A stretch of DNA of 64,000 nucleotides from Methylobacter psychrophilus (lineage in GTDB: Bacteria; Pseudomonadota; Gammaproteobacteria; Methylococcales; Methylomonadaceae). How positions within the stretch are numbered: the stretch's first letter is position 1; every line of letters starts with the position of its first letter. A program made the translations under genes and the position numbers. Under the pieces are notes generated by a model. The model did no database searches. It was not told where the DNA came from and saw only the letters and a list, made by a program, of their open reading frames with translations. This document shows positions 28,023 through 36,857 of the stretch, piece by piece. The stretch spans positions 1 to 64,000 of the forward strand of contig NZ_JAOEGU010000002.1 of assembly GCF_025583945.1 (NCBI RefSeq). The letters are read 5' to 3'.

Positions 28023-30434
28023 ATGTTACCAATAGTACCCGGTTCGAAAAAATTGCTCATTGTGGCTATGGTTGGCCTGCTGGCAGCTTGTGGCGGTGCT
28101 GAGGAAAGAAAAGCCAAGTACATGGATGAAGGCAAGCAATTATTCACTGCAGGTGATTATCAAAAAGCCCAGCTTTCTTTTAAAAACGTATTGCAAATTG
28201 ATCCTAAAGACGTTGAAGCCCGCTATCAAATGGCTGAAGCGCTGAGTAAGTTGGGCGAAATACAAAATGCAGTCGGCCAGTATATGGCGGTAATTGGCGA
28301 AGATCCAAAGCATCTAATGTCCCGATTAAGAATGGGACAGATTTTTCTGATGGTTAATAAGCCTGAAGATGCGGAAAAAATGGCTAAAGAAGTTCAGGTT
28401 ATTGATCCGGAAAATATCGAAGGTAAAGTATTGATGGCGGGTGTTTATATCCTTAAAAATAATACTGATGCTGCAATGGTTGAGATTGATGCTGCACTAA
28501 AAAAACAACCGGATGATGTACAGGCAAATTTGTTATTGGCTTCACTTAATATTAGAACGGGAAAAATTGATCAGGCTATTGAGATTCTGAAAAAAAGTAG
28601 CGATAAAAACCCCACCAATCCAGCGCCGATGCTAATGCTGGCAAAGGTCTATACAGAAACAAAAGCTTTGGATAAGGCACAGCAAACGCTTGAGGCGATT
28701 ATTAAAATACAGCCAAAGCAATTGGAGCATCGAAAACGTCTGGCTTTATTTTTATTGGCGGACAATCAATTGGATAAATCAGAAGCAATATTGCGAACTG
28801 CGGTTCAAGAATTACCTGATGATGTCGCTGCCAAGTCGATGTTGATCGAGTTTTTAGTTGCCAAACGAACACCGGAAATAGCTATTGCCGAATTACTGCC
28901 GATGATTGCACAAAATCCGGACAAATATGATTTGCGATTTATGTTGGCTGATTTGGAATTGGCGCAAAAGAATAATGATAAAGCCGAGCAAACGTTAAAA
29001 GAGATTGCCGATCTTGATAAGTTGGGGCCACAATCAATTAAAGCGCGAAACAAGTTAGCTGCTATTTATGTGGCAACCAAGCGAGTTGATGAAGCCAAGG
29101 CACTGGTTAAGCAAATTATTGAAGAAAATCCACGTGATTTGGAAGCACTATCGTTACGCGGCAAGTTTGCTTTGGCTGAGCGTAAAATACCTGAAGCGAT
29201 TGGAGATTTTCGTGCTGTTTTGGTTGATCAACCACAAAACGTTGCAATACTAAAGTTATTAACTACTGCACATTTAATGAATAAAGATCTTGTGTTGGCA
29301 CGTGAAAACATGGAGAAAATTATTGAAATTGCCCCTAAAGATGAAACTGCCAGGCTTGATTTGGCAAATTTATTACAACAGACAGGCGATACTGATAGAG
29401 CATTGCAACAAGTTAATGCACTATTAGAAGAAAATCCTAAAAGTAAAGTGGGTCTGGAAGCGGCATTTAAAATATATTTGACGCAAAAAAAGTGGGATAA
29501 GGCACAAGAAGCCGCAAGTCATGTTCAGGAAGCCTTTCCTGAAGAAGGCATGGGTTATTTTCTGTCAGGCTTGGCATTTCAGGCAGAAGGAAAAATTGAT
29601 AAAAGTATACCTGCCTTTGAAAGTGCACTGGCTAAGCAGTCTGAAGCAATTGAACCATTGACGCAATTAATTAAAAGTTATCTTGCGCTTAAGCAGACAG
29701 ATAAGGCTTTGGTTAAATTGACGTCAATTACCAAGCAACAACCCAAAAACTTTATTGCATATAATTTAATGGGTGGTGTTTATTTAAGCGATAAAAAGTA
29801 TAGTGACGCCACAGATGCATTTAAAAAAGCATCCACCATTAAACCTGAATGGCCAATCCCGTATCGTATGATGGCGATGACTTATGGCATTCAGGGTAAC
29901 AAAGCTGAAGCGATAAAAATCTATCAAGAAGGTATCGTCAACACCAAAAGCTCAATGGAGTTAGTGAACGATTTGGCTACAATTTATAATAAATCCGGAG
30001 AACACGATAAAGCGATCGCTGTGTTTGATGAGGCTTATAAACTACATCCAGAATCAACGGAAGCGCTTAATAATCTTGCCAGTTATCTGTCTGATTATGC
30101 CAAAGACAGTACAGAGCTGGAGCGTGCTGCCAAGTTGGCAGAACCGCTTGCTAAAGTTGATAACCCTAATACACTTGATACGGTTGCCTGGATTGCTTAT
30201 AAGCAAGGTAACTATGCCAAGGCACAGGAACTATTGTTAAAAGTAATAGCGCTGGATGCAGGCTCTGCAATCAGTAATTATCATTTAGGTATGACTTATT
30301 ACAAGCAAAATGATACTGCTAAAGCGCGTGAGTTTTTACAAAAATCTATCGAGAGTAAAGTTGAGTTTACCGGCTTGGATGTGGCAAAAGAGACTATCAA
30401 GCTGATTGACAGTGCAAGCCCAGTCACAAAATAA
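28023..30434 (+). CDS. TPR-repeat outer-membrane-type lipoprotein (PrsT-like)
   Basis: 803 residues. A lipoprotein signal with lipobox LLAAC places the acylated Cys near residue 23. The rest is almost entirely tetratricopeptide repeats (AxLSFKNVLQIDPKDVEARY, NNLASYLSDYAKDS, AISNYHLGMTYYKQNDTAKA). Length and organisation resemble PrsT, the TPR protein of PEP-CTERM/exosortase systems, which is thought to support polysaccharide or protein export from the envelope. It lies between the TPS/ExbBD cluster and the exosortase locus and could serve either. AGGA upstream supports the start. A strong terminator follows. Confidence 0.8.
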   Translation: MLPIVPGSKKLLIVAMVGLLAACGGAEERKAKYMDEGKQLFTAGDYQKAQLSFKNVLQIDPKDVEARYQMAEALSKLGEIQNAVGQYMAVIGEDPKHLMSRLRMGQIFLMVNKPEDAEKMAKEVQVIDPENIEGKVLMAGVYILKNNTDAAMVEIDAALKKQPDDVQANLLLASLNIRTGKIDQAIEILKKSSDKNPTNPAPMLMLAKVYTETKALDKAQQTLEAIIKIQPKQLEHRKRLALFLLADNQLDKSEAILRTAVQELPDDVAAKSMLIEFLVAKRTPEIAIAELLPMIAQNPDKYDLRFMLADLELAQKNNDKAEQTLKEIADLDKLGPQSIKARNKLAAIYVATKRVDEAKALVKQIIEENPRDLEALSLRGKFALAERKIPEAIGDFRAVLVDQPQNVAILKLLTTAHLMNKDLVLARENMEKIIEIAPKDETARLDLANLLQQTGDTDRALQQVNALLEENPKSKVGLEAAFKIYLTQKKWDKAQEAASHVQEAFPEEGMGYFLSGLAFQAEGKIDKSIPAFESALAKQSEAIEPLTQLIKSYLALKQTDKALVKLTSITKQQPKNFIAYNLMGGVYLSDKKYSDATDAFKKASTIKPEWPIPYRMMAMTYGIQGNKAEAIKIYQEGIVNTKSSMELVNDLATIYNKSGEHDKAIAVFDEAYKLHPESTEALNNLASYLSDYAKDSTELERAAKLAEPLAKVDNPNTLDTVAWIAYKQGNYAKAQELLLKVIALDAGSAISNYHLGMTYYKQNDTAKAREFLQKSIESKVEFTGLDVAKETIKLIDSASPVTK

Positions 30435-30520
30435 GTGTTAATTTGGTGTATTGTTTTGTAGTAGTTACCAATGCAGGAATAGCTTGACTATGCTTTACAA
30501 GCTATTGAAATCATAAAAAT

Positions 30521-30558
30521 GCCGGTCGGAGTTGTAAACTCCGACCGGCATTTTTTTT
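30521..30558 (+). terminator. Intrinsic terminator built from a CGGTC-type hairpin
   Basis: Perfect 13-bp stem GCCGGTCGGAGTT/AACTCCGACCGGC with loop GTA, then A and nine T. Same palindromic style as 718-743 and 1481-1506. Confidence 0.9.
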
Positions 30559-30628
30559 TGCCAGATTAGCAATGAATTTTAACTGGGAAACTGTCCAAGA
30601 ATAGGACGCGTAGCGAAGAGAAGCTATT

Positions 30629-30808
30629 GTGAGTAAGATTTTTTACACCCTCTTGCCGGATAAAGCAAACGGCGTACCCCAGTTGGAGTTTGGTAAGGAA
30701 TTTAAAGTCACCGGGTTACCGCACATACTTGCGGCCTCGATTTTACAAGAGGTTATTCAAGTGGCTAATTTCTCTTTGATAATGGATGGCATCCTTGCCA
30801 TACCTTGA
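30629..30808 (+). CDS. Possible small or decayed gene
   Basis: A GTG-started ORF of 59 codons (MSKIFYTLLPDKANGVPQ start) with a GAAGAGAAG purine run upstream. After its TGA, the next bases in a shifted frame read DGVIPLKLSVLGATIESIKE, which looks like coding sequence too, so this may be a frameshifted relic. No family recognised. The rest of 30435-30871 is a terminator and unassigned spacer. Confidence 0.25.
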   Translation: MSKIFYTLLPDKANGVPQLEFGKEFKVTGLPHILAASILQEVIQVANFSLIMDGILAIP

Positions 30809-30871
30809 CGGGGTTATTCCATTAAAATTATCGGTGCTTGGTGCAACGATTGAAAGTATTAAAGAGCGCTA

Positions 30872-31891
30872 TTAATGGGTATTTAACAATGAACGTCTTG
30901 CAAATCTGGTCCACGCAAGCAAACCACCGGCAAATAACCAGATAGCTGGAGGTAACGGTACTGCAGTTACTTCATAGCCTATTAAATCCATTGCCCGTAA
31001 ATCATATTTGGATATGCCGGCAATTTGGCTATAAGCTATTGCAGGATCCATAATACCCCATAGGTTGCTGCCAGTTTCTTTCCAGTGACTGGCCTGATAG
31101 CTGTCGCCTGTGAAAGCTCCGGTAGAAAAGGGCGCCTGTGTACTCAGATCATCAAAATAACTCGCTACAGTAGGTCTCAAATCTCGCGACATGGTTGAAA
31201 AGTCGGCAGTGGTCGTCGGATTGGCACTAGTGCCAAAACGGAATAAATCCAATAAATAAGGCGTGACAGCGCCCGATTGGTTGTTTGCCAGCATGTAATC
31301 AATATCATCGACAACGGATATAAAACCTAAAATATGGCCGATTTCATGGGCGGCAACAGTTTCAAAATCCATGGTTCCAGAAGTTATGCCATTGCTGGCA
31401 TCGTAATCAAAGGCAAAGCCGCTGTTAAAGTTAATGGTGCCATCGTTAATGCCGAACTGATTATCTAAGTCCATTTCGCCGAGTGCTTTAAAGTTCGCTT
31501 TGGTTGCAGCCAGATAACCGGTTTTAGTGATGCCTGTTGGCAAAAAAGCACTGAACTGACTAGCCGTCGGTAAATAACTTACGATTCCATTATCGGCTTC
31601 GTTGGCAGCATCGGACACCAGCAAATCTCTAAGAGGGGTATAACTAGTCCAAAGGTCAATTGAGCTTGCACCAGCAATCACTCTCGCATTGTTAAGGTTT
31701 GTCATGTTAACGGTAATATTGATCGTTACCGGATCAAATAACTTCGATGACCAACTGCTGGCGGCCAGATTTAGTGCGGTAGTTGCATCGCTACTCATTC
31801 CCGTGGTAATAAAATTAAAATTAAGGGCCTGAGCCGATGGCGCTACGGCCAAGCAACACAGTGAAATAGTTGCTGTTGTTATAAATTTCAT
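30872..31891 (-). CDS. VPLPA-CTERM zinc metalloprotease (NF038122-like)
   Basis: 339 residues. Sec signal 1-22 (CCLAVAPSAQA). A zincin site, HEIGHILGF, lies at about 182-190 after FETVA, giving the HExxHxxG pattern; GIMDPAI further on can serve as the Met-turn. The C-terminus has VPLPPAIWLFAGGLLAW followed by RFARR, an exosortase sorting signal of the VPLPA type. So it is exported, cut and probably anchored or released at the surface by the exosortase encoded nearby. AAAGGA precedes the ATG. It is the last gene of the minus-strand polysaccharide operon. Substrate unknown; it may trim other surface proteins. Confidence 0.85.
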   Translation of the reverse strand: MKFITTATISLCCLAVAPSAQALNFNFITTGMSSDATTALNLAASSWSSKLFDPVTINITVNMTNLNNARVIAGASSIDLWTSYTPLRDLLVSDAANEADNGIVSYLPTASQFSAFLPTGITKTGYLAATKANFKALGEMDLDNQFGINDGTINFNSGFAFDYDASNGITSGTMDFETVAAHEIGHILGFISVVDDIDYMLANNQSGAVTPYLLDLFRFGTSANPTTTADFSTMSRDLRPTVASYFDDLSTQAPFSTGAFTGDSYQASHWKETGSNLWGIMDPAIAYSQIAGISKYDLRAMDLIGYEVTAVPLPPAIWLFAGGLLAWTRFARRSLLNTH

Positions 31892-31929
31892 TGTGTTCCT
31901 TTGTGATTTCAGCTTGCGATTAAACGAAA

Positions 31930-32712
31930 CTAGTTGTCCTGGTATTTGATTTTGTTATTGCTGGCTTTGTTAAGTATCGTACCTAAAACATTAATGTCTT
32001 TAAGTAACGTTGCAGCACGTTTAAGTTCATCTGTTTTAGTCTGGCCTTCATCAACGATCAACAGCACACAATCTACATAAGGAGAAAAGCCAAGCGTATC
32101 GGCTTGTGACAATAGGGGTGGCAGGTCAAAAATAACAATCCTTGAGGGGTAACGGTTCTTTAGTTCACTCACTAAACGAATCATCTTTGGCGAACGAAGC
32201 ATTTCTGTAGCATTAATCATTTCTTTGCCAGCCGGCAAAATTACCAGACGATCCATATCAGGATTAATCAATATTTCCTTAAGTGGCGTGTCCCGTAACA
32301 AATAATCACTAAGTCCTGCTTCCGGTTTAAGGCCAAACAGCTTGCAAATACTGGGATTATGTAAATTGGCATCAACCAATAACACACTTCGATCTAATTC
32401 CATGGAGATACTGATGGCCAAATTAGCTGCCGTCAGGCTATTGCCGGCATTATTACCAGAACTGGTGATGGCTAAAGTAGTCCAGTTATTGGCATCCATT
32501 GTTTGTAGGCAACGGGTTCGCAGCATTTTATAAGACTCAAGCCATGGGCCTGGTTTAAATCCACTTATAATACGGTTTTCTTGTAAATGTTTTTTTGTAG
32601 AGGCCTGAATCCTGGTTTGCGAGTATAAAAACTGCTCGCTATCTTCTGGCAATGCCTTGGATTTGTTTGCCGGCGGGTTGGTTTTTTCTATTATCGTTTC
32701 AATTGAATTCAT
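31930..32712 (-). CDS. BY-kinase-like polysaccharide ATPase (CpsD/CapB type) with degenerate Walker A
   Basis: 260 residues, related to the cytoplasmic tyrosine autokinases that work with Wzz-type proteins to set exopolysaccharide assembly. Walker A region TSSGNNAGNSLTAANLA (about 83-99) has Asn where the invariant P-loop Lys should be (GNS instead of GKS/T). The Walker A' motif VLLVDANLHNP (about 110-120) and Walker B IVIFDLPPL (about 192-200) are kept in modified form. The C-terminus has only one tyrosine (KIKYQDN) instead of a Tyr cluster. This suggests a pseudokinase or an ATP-binding scaffold. It is encoded just downstream of the Wzz-type gene. Confidence 0.8.
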   Translation of the reverse strand: MNSIETIIEKTNPPANKSKALPEDSEQFLYSQTRIQASTKKHLQENRIISGFKPGPWLESYKMLRTRCLQTMDANNWTTLAITSSGNNAGNSLTAANLAISISMELDRSVLLVDANLHNPSICKLFGLKPEAGLSDYLLRDTPLKEILINPDMDRLVILPAGKEMINATEMLRSPKMIRLVSELKNRYPSRIVIFDLPPLLSQADTLGFSPYVDCVLLIVDEGQTKTDELKRAATLLKDINVLGTILNKASNNKIKYQDN

Positions 32713-32733
32713 AAATTATCTTCTGTTTGTAAT

Positions 32734-34476
32734 TTAATTAGCACCGATAACACGTAATAGTTTGAACCAAAATACGTCTAACGGCATGACAATAAAATGG
32801 AAGGCTATCGTGGCCAACGTAATGGTAATTAAAGTACTGATCACCATGATGACGCGCCGTTTTGCAATGGTTTCGCTTTCTTCCCTGCTTTCAAGATAAG
32901 GAATACTTGCTAATGGCAGAACTCCTAAAATAGACGCAATGGTTTTTTCATTGTTGATAGTTGAACCCATCATCTCAACCAGGAAAACACAACCAAATCC
33001 GCTGGCAATCGCAAAAATAAAGCCCAGAAAAAGAATCGCCATCCGGTTAGGGCTTATTGGATCAAGTGCTTCTTGAGGTGGATCAATTAGCGTAAAGCGC
33101 TCGCCTTTGCGTTGTACTTCAAGCTGTTGGGATATTTGTGCTTCCATTTCTCTGGCGCTTACTTCACGATAACGAAGGTTGGTGTTGTCGAGTTCTTGAA
33201 TAAGATCGGTATATTCTTTTTCGACCAGCGGTGCCTGACGTAAACTGGTACGCAGGTTTTCCATTTTCTGGTTAAGTTCTTTACGGGTAAAGGCCAGTGA
33301 TCCCATATCAGCATTTATGGATTGCAGTTGTGCATTTAGCGTGATGTAAGCGGGATTATCGGGCATTATCGAAGTATCGGTCTCTGCGGTTTCGTGGGCA
33401 GTAACCATTGCTTTTTGTAAGGTAGTAATCTGTTTTTGCAGTTTTAAGACATCCGGGTGTTTGCCGGAATATTGTTTTAACAGTAACGCGAGCTCGGCTT
33501 TTTTGTTGGTCAGCTCGGCATTCAATTTGTTAATATTGGTATTGCCGCCGATCTCAATTTTTAATGAATCAATTTCGCGTTTGGTTTTAATGACATCAGG
33601 GTGGTTATCAGAATAACGCGCCAGTAAGGAGGGGTACTCTGCTTCCAAAACTTTAAGTCGGTCTCTCATATCAAATACACGGTTACCGGTAGCATTGGTC
33701 GCCAAGGCATGAGGATCAATTTGTGCCAGTTGTCCTTCAAGATAAAACTGGCGTTCATGCAATGAGCGCTCCTGACTATCAATATTTAACAACTGGCTGC
33801 CAAGCGATGTTAGTTCCTGTTGATTAAGCTGACTAATTTGCGGTAACTGGTTAAGATTTTTTTCTTTAAAAGTGGCAAATTGGCTTTGTATTTCCTGGAT
33901 TTTATCTTTTAAACGATGTGACTCTTCATTTAAAAAAAGCGTTGCATTCTCGGCAGACTCAGTCCGCGATTTAATGTTTTCTTTTAGAAATAAAGACGTC
34001 AATTCATTGGCTACTTTTTGGGCAATCGCAGGATTATTGTCATCAAATGATAGTGTAAATGCGATAGTTGCTTTTGCGGCAGAGCCGCCACTGCCAATTA
34101 CATCGGCACTGATGGTTTCAACCTTAAGGTTTTTTCGCATTGCCTCAAGAACTTTCTCCTCCGATGTTGATTGCAGATTTTTAGCATACATATCAAACTT
34201 CTTGATGATTTCTATCAGATTACTACGGGTCATTATGCGCTGACTGATAACCTGAATGCGCTGGTCGGCAAACGAAGTGACAGTAGAACGAACCAGATCG
34301 GAAGGGATTTCTTGCTCTTCAATCAAAATGGTAGCTATTGACCGGTATACTGAGGGCAGGGCAACTGCCAGAACAACACTTAATATAGAAACCACCACAA
34401 ACGGAATCAATAAATACTTGCTGCGTCGTTTGACTATATTTAAATAATCTTTGATATCGATCGCTTGATTTTCCAC
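32734..34476 (-). CDS. Polysaccharide chain-length determinant (Wzz/GumC family)
   Basis: 580 residues from a GTG (34476) with AGGTGA upstream. Wzz domain at the N-terminus (IDIKDYLNIVKRRSKYLLIP, then the first membrane helix about 20-41), a long periplasmic coiled-coil arm (about 180-440), a G-rich GNVR-like tract, PNRMAILFLGFIFAIASGFG as the second membrane segment (about 485-505) with the usual proline before it, and an extra C-terminal helix (about 548-570). It controls export-complex assembly and polymer length in the inner membrane. Its start is one base past the upstream stop, so it is translationally coupled to the outer-membrane barrel gene. The kinase domain is a separate gene. Confidence 0.9.
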   Translation of the reverse strand: MENQAIDIKDYLNIVKRRSKYLLIPFVVVSILSVVLAVALPSVYRSIATILIEEQEIPSDLVRSTVTSFADQRIQVISQRIMTRSNLIEIIKKFDMYAKNLQSTSEEKVLEAMRKNLKVETISADVIGSGGSAAKATIAFTLSFDDNNPAIAQKVANELTSLFLKENIKSRTESAENATLFLNEESHRLKDKIQEIQSQFATFKEKNLNQLPQISQLNQQELTSLGSQLLNIDSQERSLHERQFYLEGQLAQIDPHALATNATGNRVFDMRDRLKVLEAEYPSLLARYSDNHPDVIKTKREIDSLKIEIGGNTNINKLNAELTNKKAELALLLKQYSGKHPDVLKLQKQITTLQKAMVTAHETAETDTSIMPDNPAYITLNAQLQSINADMGSLAFTRKELNQKMENLRTSLRQAPLVEKEYTDLIQELDNTNLRYREVSAREMEAQISQQLEVQRKGERFTLIDPPQEALDPISPNRMAILFLGFIFAIASGFGCVFLVEMMGSTINNEKTIASILGVLPLASIPYLESREESETIAKRRVIMVISTLITITLATIAFHFIVMPLDVFWFKLLRVIGAN

Positions 34477-34477
34477 G

Positions 34478-35731
34478 CTATTTCACCTGATTGTTGGTTT
34501 GGGGTTGGTAATTAAGTTGCAGTTGAACACTATTGTCCTGGCTGATTTGAGAGTTAGTTTTTAGTTCTTGTTGGCGATAGGTATACGATAATCCTACATT
34601 GACTTCGGGTGTCCATTTCCAGTTAATAGTCGGGCTAATAGTGGCAAAGATTCTCTCATTATTAAGTTGGCTGTTAAGTTGTGCTGGGGGTTTGTAGATT
34701 GAATAGCTGGCAGACAGCCCGGAAGACCAACGCTCGTAAATATTATAAGAAGTGTTGGCCGATAACTGGGATTGGGTTTGCATACCTTGAGAGGTCGGTG
34801 TTTGATTTTGTGAGCCTACCAGTGAAATAGAGCCTCTTTCAAAGGCTTTTTGAATGGACGCACGGTAGACTCCGCCGAAGCCGGTAGTGCTGGTGTTAGC
34901 CGTTCCGTAACGCTGGTTGTCAAAGAATTGACCAGTGAGAGGATCTTGGTAAACAGAAAATCCGAACATGTTTATTGGGATGAGTTGAGCAACAGGGAAT
35001 TCTGACTCTGACAGTGAATAATTAATACCGACTGAAATATAAGTAGAGAGTGTTTCACTAAAGCTATGTTGCCAGCCTGTCTGGGCAATATTATTAAAAG
35101 TAGTTATCGCTCCCGTCGAAATTTTATAGCGAGAACTGGAAACAGTGGCATTCAGTTTGTCGTTTTCGGTGTAGTTATGGTTGAAAGTTCCTGACGCTTG
35201 TTGATAGTCATAACTGTTAAGAAAAATATTACGGGTTTGTTCGTAAGTCGATTTACTGTAAGAATAGTCAAGATCTACCGAGCTGAGTTCGGTTAAAGAA
35301 TAAGAAGCCGTTGGCGCTATACTTAGGTTTTTTACCATGACTTGCGTTGGAGAAAAGCCCTGTACAGTAGTTTCACTGTTTAATGAAGACTGATTATTAT
35401 AATGACCGTTAAGGCCCCACTGTAAACGCTCACCGGTGTGCTGGTAATCAGCGCTAAACAGTTGCTCACTGATGTTAAGTGCTGACTGATTCGTATAAAA
35501 AATTTGATTCCAGGTAAAATTTGATTTTAATGCATCGTTTTCACGGTTTATGCCAACGTTTATTCCCGGTGATAGCTTACTGATCCAGTTGCCCTGTTGA
35601 GGATTTGGTCGTAATAAGAGGTTGCTGGCATAGCGCTCACTGGTACTAAAGATCGGTTTGAAAAAATAATCGTTAGCTTGGCAATTGAACGGGATGCACA
35701 ATATGGCTGGTACTAAAAAGCCTTTTTTCAT
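34478..35731 (-). CDS. Outer-membrane beta-barrel protein of exosortase-type EPS loci
   Basis: 417 residues. Sec signal 1-19 (ends NCQA). The mature part is a series of amphipathic strands with alternating aromatics (YFFKPIFSTSERYASNLLL, WNQIFYTNQSALNISEQLF, VDLDYSYSKSTYE, VGLSYTYRQQELKTNSQ), typical of the PEP-CTERM-associated outer-membrane family (TIGR03016-like) lying between the Wza- and Wzz-type genes. It probably acts as the outer-membrane exit or an accessory for the polysaccharide. Spacing is 31 bases after the exporter gene and one base before the Wzz-type gene. Specific function is inferred from context. Confidence 0.75.
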   Translation of the reverse strand: MKKGFLVPAILCIPFNCQANDYFFKPIFSTSERYASNLLLRPNPQQGNWISKLSPGINVGINRENDALKSNFTWNQIFYTNQSALNISEQLFSADYQHTGERLQWGLNGHYNNQSSLNSETTVQGFSPTQVMVKNLSIAPTASYSLTELSSVDLDYSYSKSTYEQTRNIFLNSYDYQQASGTFNHNYTENDKLNATVSSSRYKISTGAITTFNNIAQTGWQHSFSETLSTYISVGINYSLSESEFPVAQLIPINMFGFSVYQDPLTGQFFDNQRYGTANTSTTGFGGVYRASIQKAFERGSISLVGSQNQTPTSQGMQTQSQLSANTSYNIYERWSSGLSASYSIYKPPAQLNSQLNNERIFATISPTINWKWTPEVNVGLSYTYRQQELKTNSQISQDNSVQLQLNYQPQTNNQVK

Positions 35732-35762
35732 CTTGATGGTCTCAAGCGATTAGCAGGCTAAA

Positions 35763-36362
35763 TTAAGGTACAGTAACCGTGTCACCAGCTTCCAGGAGTA
35801 TATTTTGTTCAAGATGTTCGCCATCAAGTACATCTTTATAATCAAAAGGAAATACTTTTACGTCATTGCCTACGCGGCGAAGCACATGAATGGAATTGTC
35901 GTCGGCAAAAACGGTTAAGCCACCCGCCAAACTTAAGGCTTGCATGACATCAATACGCCTGTTGGCAGGATATTGTCCTGGTTTGTTAACTTTACCGATT
36001 ACAAAAATAGTATGGCCGTTATTTTGCAGCAGTTTAACAGTGACCACAGGATCAGCAATATAATCAGCCAGTTTGAGAGCAATGGCCTCTTCAAGAGCCG
36101 ACATGGGCTTGCCGGCAGCCATAACAGTACCTGCGAGCGGAAAAGTAATGTTGCCGTCAGGAGCGACCAAAGTTTGCTCTTTTTGCATACTTTCTTCTTT
36201 CCACACCGAAATTTCAATAAAGTCGCCGGGGGATAGTAGATAATTGACAACACCGGCCGGCTTTTCAATGACTGGAGTCGTCGGTTTTGGGTCAGCGAAA
36301 GCAACAGTGAATACCAGAAAAAATGAAATAAATGTTAATAAGTGTTTCAAAGGGAGATCCAT
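35763..36362 (-). CDS. Polysaccharide export protein (Wza type)
   Basis: 199 residues from the ATG at 36362 (MDLPLKHLLTFISFFLVF). The reading frame extends 42 codons upstream to 36488, but that extension has no signal-like character. Signal 1-24, no lipobox Cys. Poly_export domain about 38-115 (YLLSPGDFIEISVWKEE, LVAPDGNITFPLAGTV), then an SLBB domain (about 120-199, VIGKVNKPGQYPANRRIDVM, ALSLAGGLTVFA). Wza-type proteins form the outer-membrane or periplasmic channel for capsule/EPS. First gene of the minus-strand operon ending with the metalloprotease. Confidence 0.9.
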   Translation of the reverse strand: MDLPLKHLLTFISFFLVFTVAFADPKPTTPVIEKPAGVVNYLLSPGDFIEISVWKEESMQKEQTLVAPDGNITFPLAGTVMAAGKPMSALEEAIALKLADYIADPVVTVKLLQNNGHTIFVIGKVNKPGQYPANRRIDVMQALSLAGGLTVFADDNSIHVLRRVGNDVKVFPFDYKDVLDGEHLEQNILLEAGDTVTVP

Positions 36363-36857
36363 TTTATAAAATATTTTGTGCCAGCCAAGGATGCTGGAGC
36401 TGTCAATCAAGTTTAAATCATTGTAATCATGAAATATAACAGAAACAAGACAAGTTCGATAGATAAAGTAATAAATCATAAGTTGCACTATTATATAGTA
36501 GCTTATAATTTAACGAATTAGTTTAAGTGACTGTAATGATTTTAATTTTTCAATGAAATATTTTTTATGGTATTTAGTTTAAATGGGAATTTTACTTGTC
36601 ATCAGGGCTTAATAATTTGCAGTTATAATCATGTAAACCTATGTTAATATTTTTATTAAACAGTGGGTGCGCTATACTCCCTAATAGTTTGTTTTTGGAA
36701 ACGTGCTATTTATGTTGGCATATGTAGCTTATAAGTTTTATTAATCGTTAATATGCAGTAAGGCGATTTCTATTTCTTTCAAGTAGTGGTTAAAAAAACT
36801 ATTTATCAATCACTATATATGAATTTTTTACTTTACTTAATTCTTGTTACATAAAAA
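36363..36857. other. Divergent promoter region of the EPS/exosortase locus
   Basis: About 495 AT-rich bases without a supported gene, separating two divergent operons. Several AT-rich -10-like boxes occur (TATAAT near 36506) but no well-spaced pair stands out. A TTGGCATATG motif at 36717-36726 lacks a correctly spaced GC and is not a sigma-54 site. Confidence 0.4.

Noticed and set aside
36717-36740. TTGGCATATG motif as a sigma-54 promoter for the exosortase operon
   Set aside because: The GC of the -12 element is not at the required distance.
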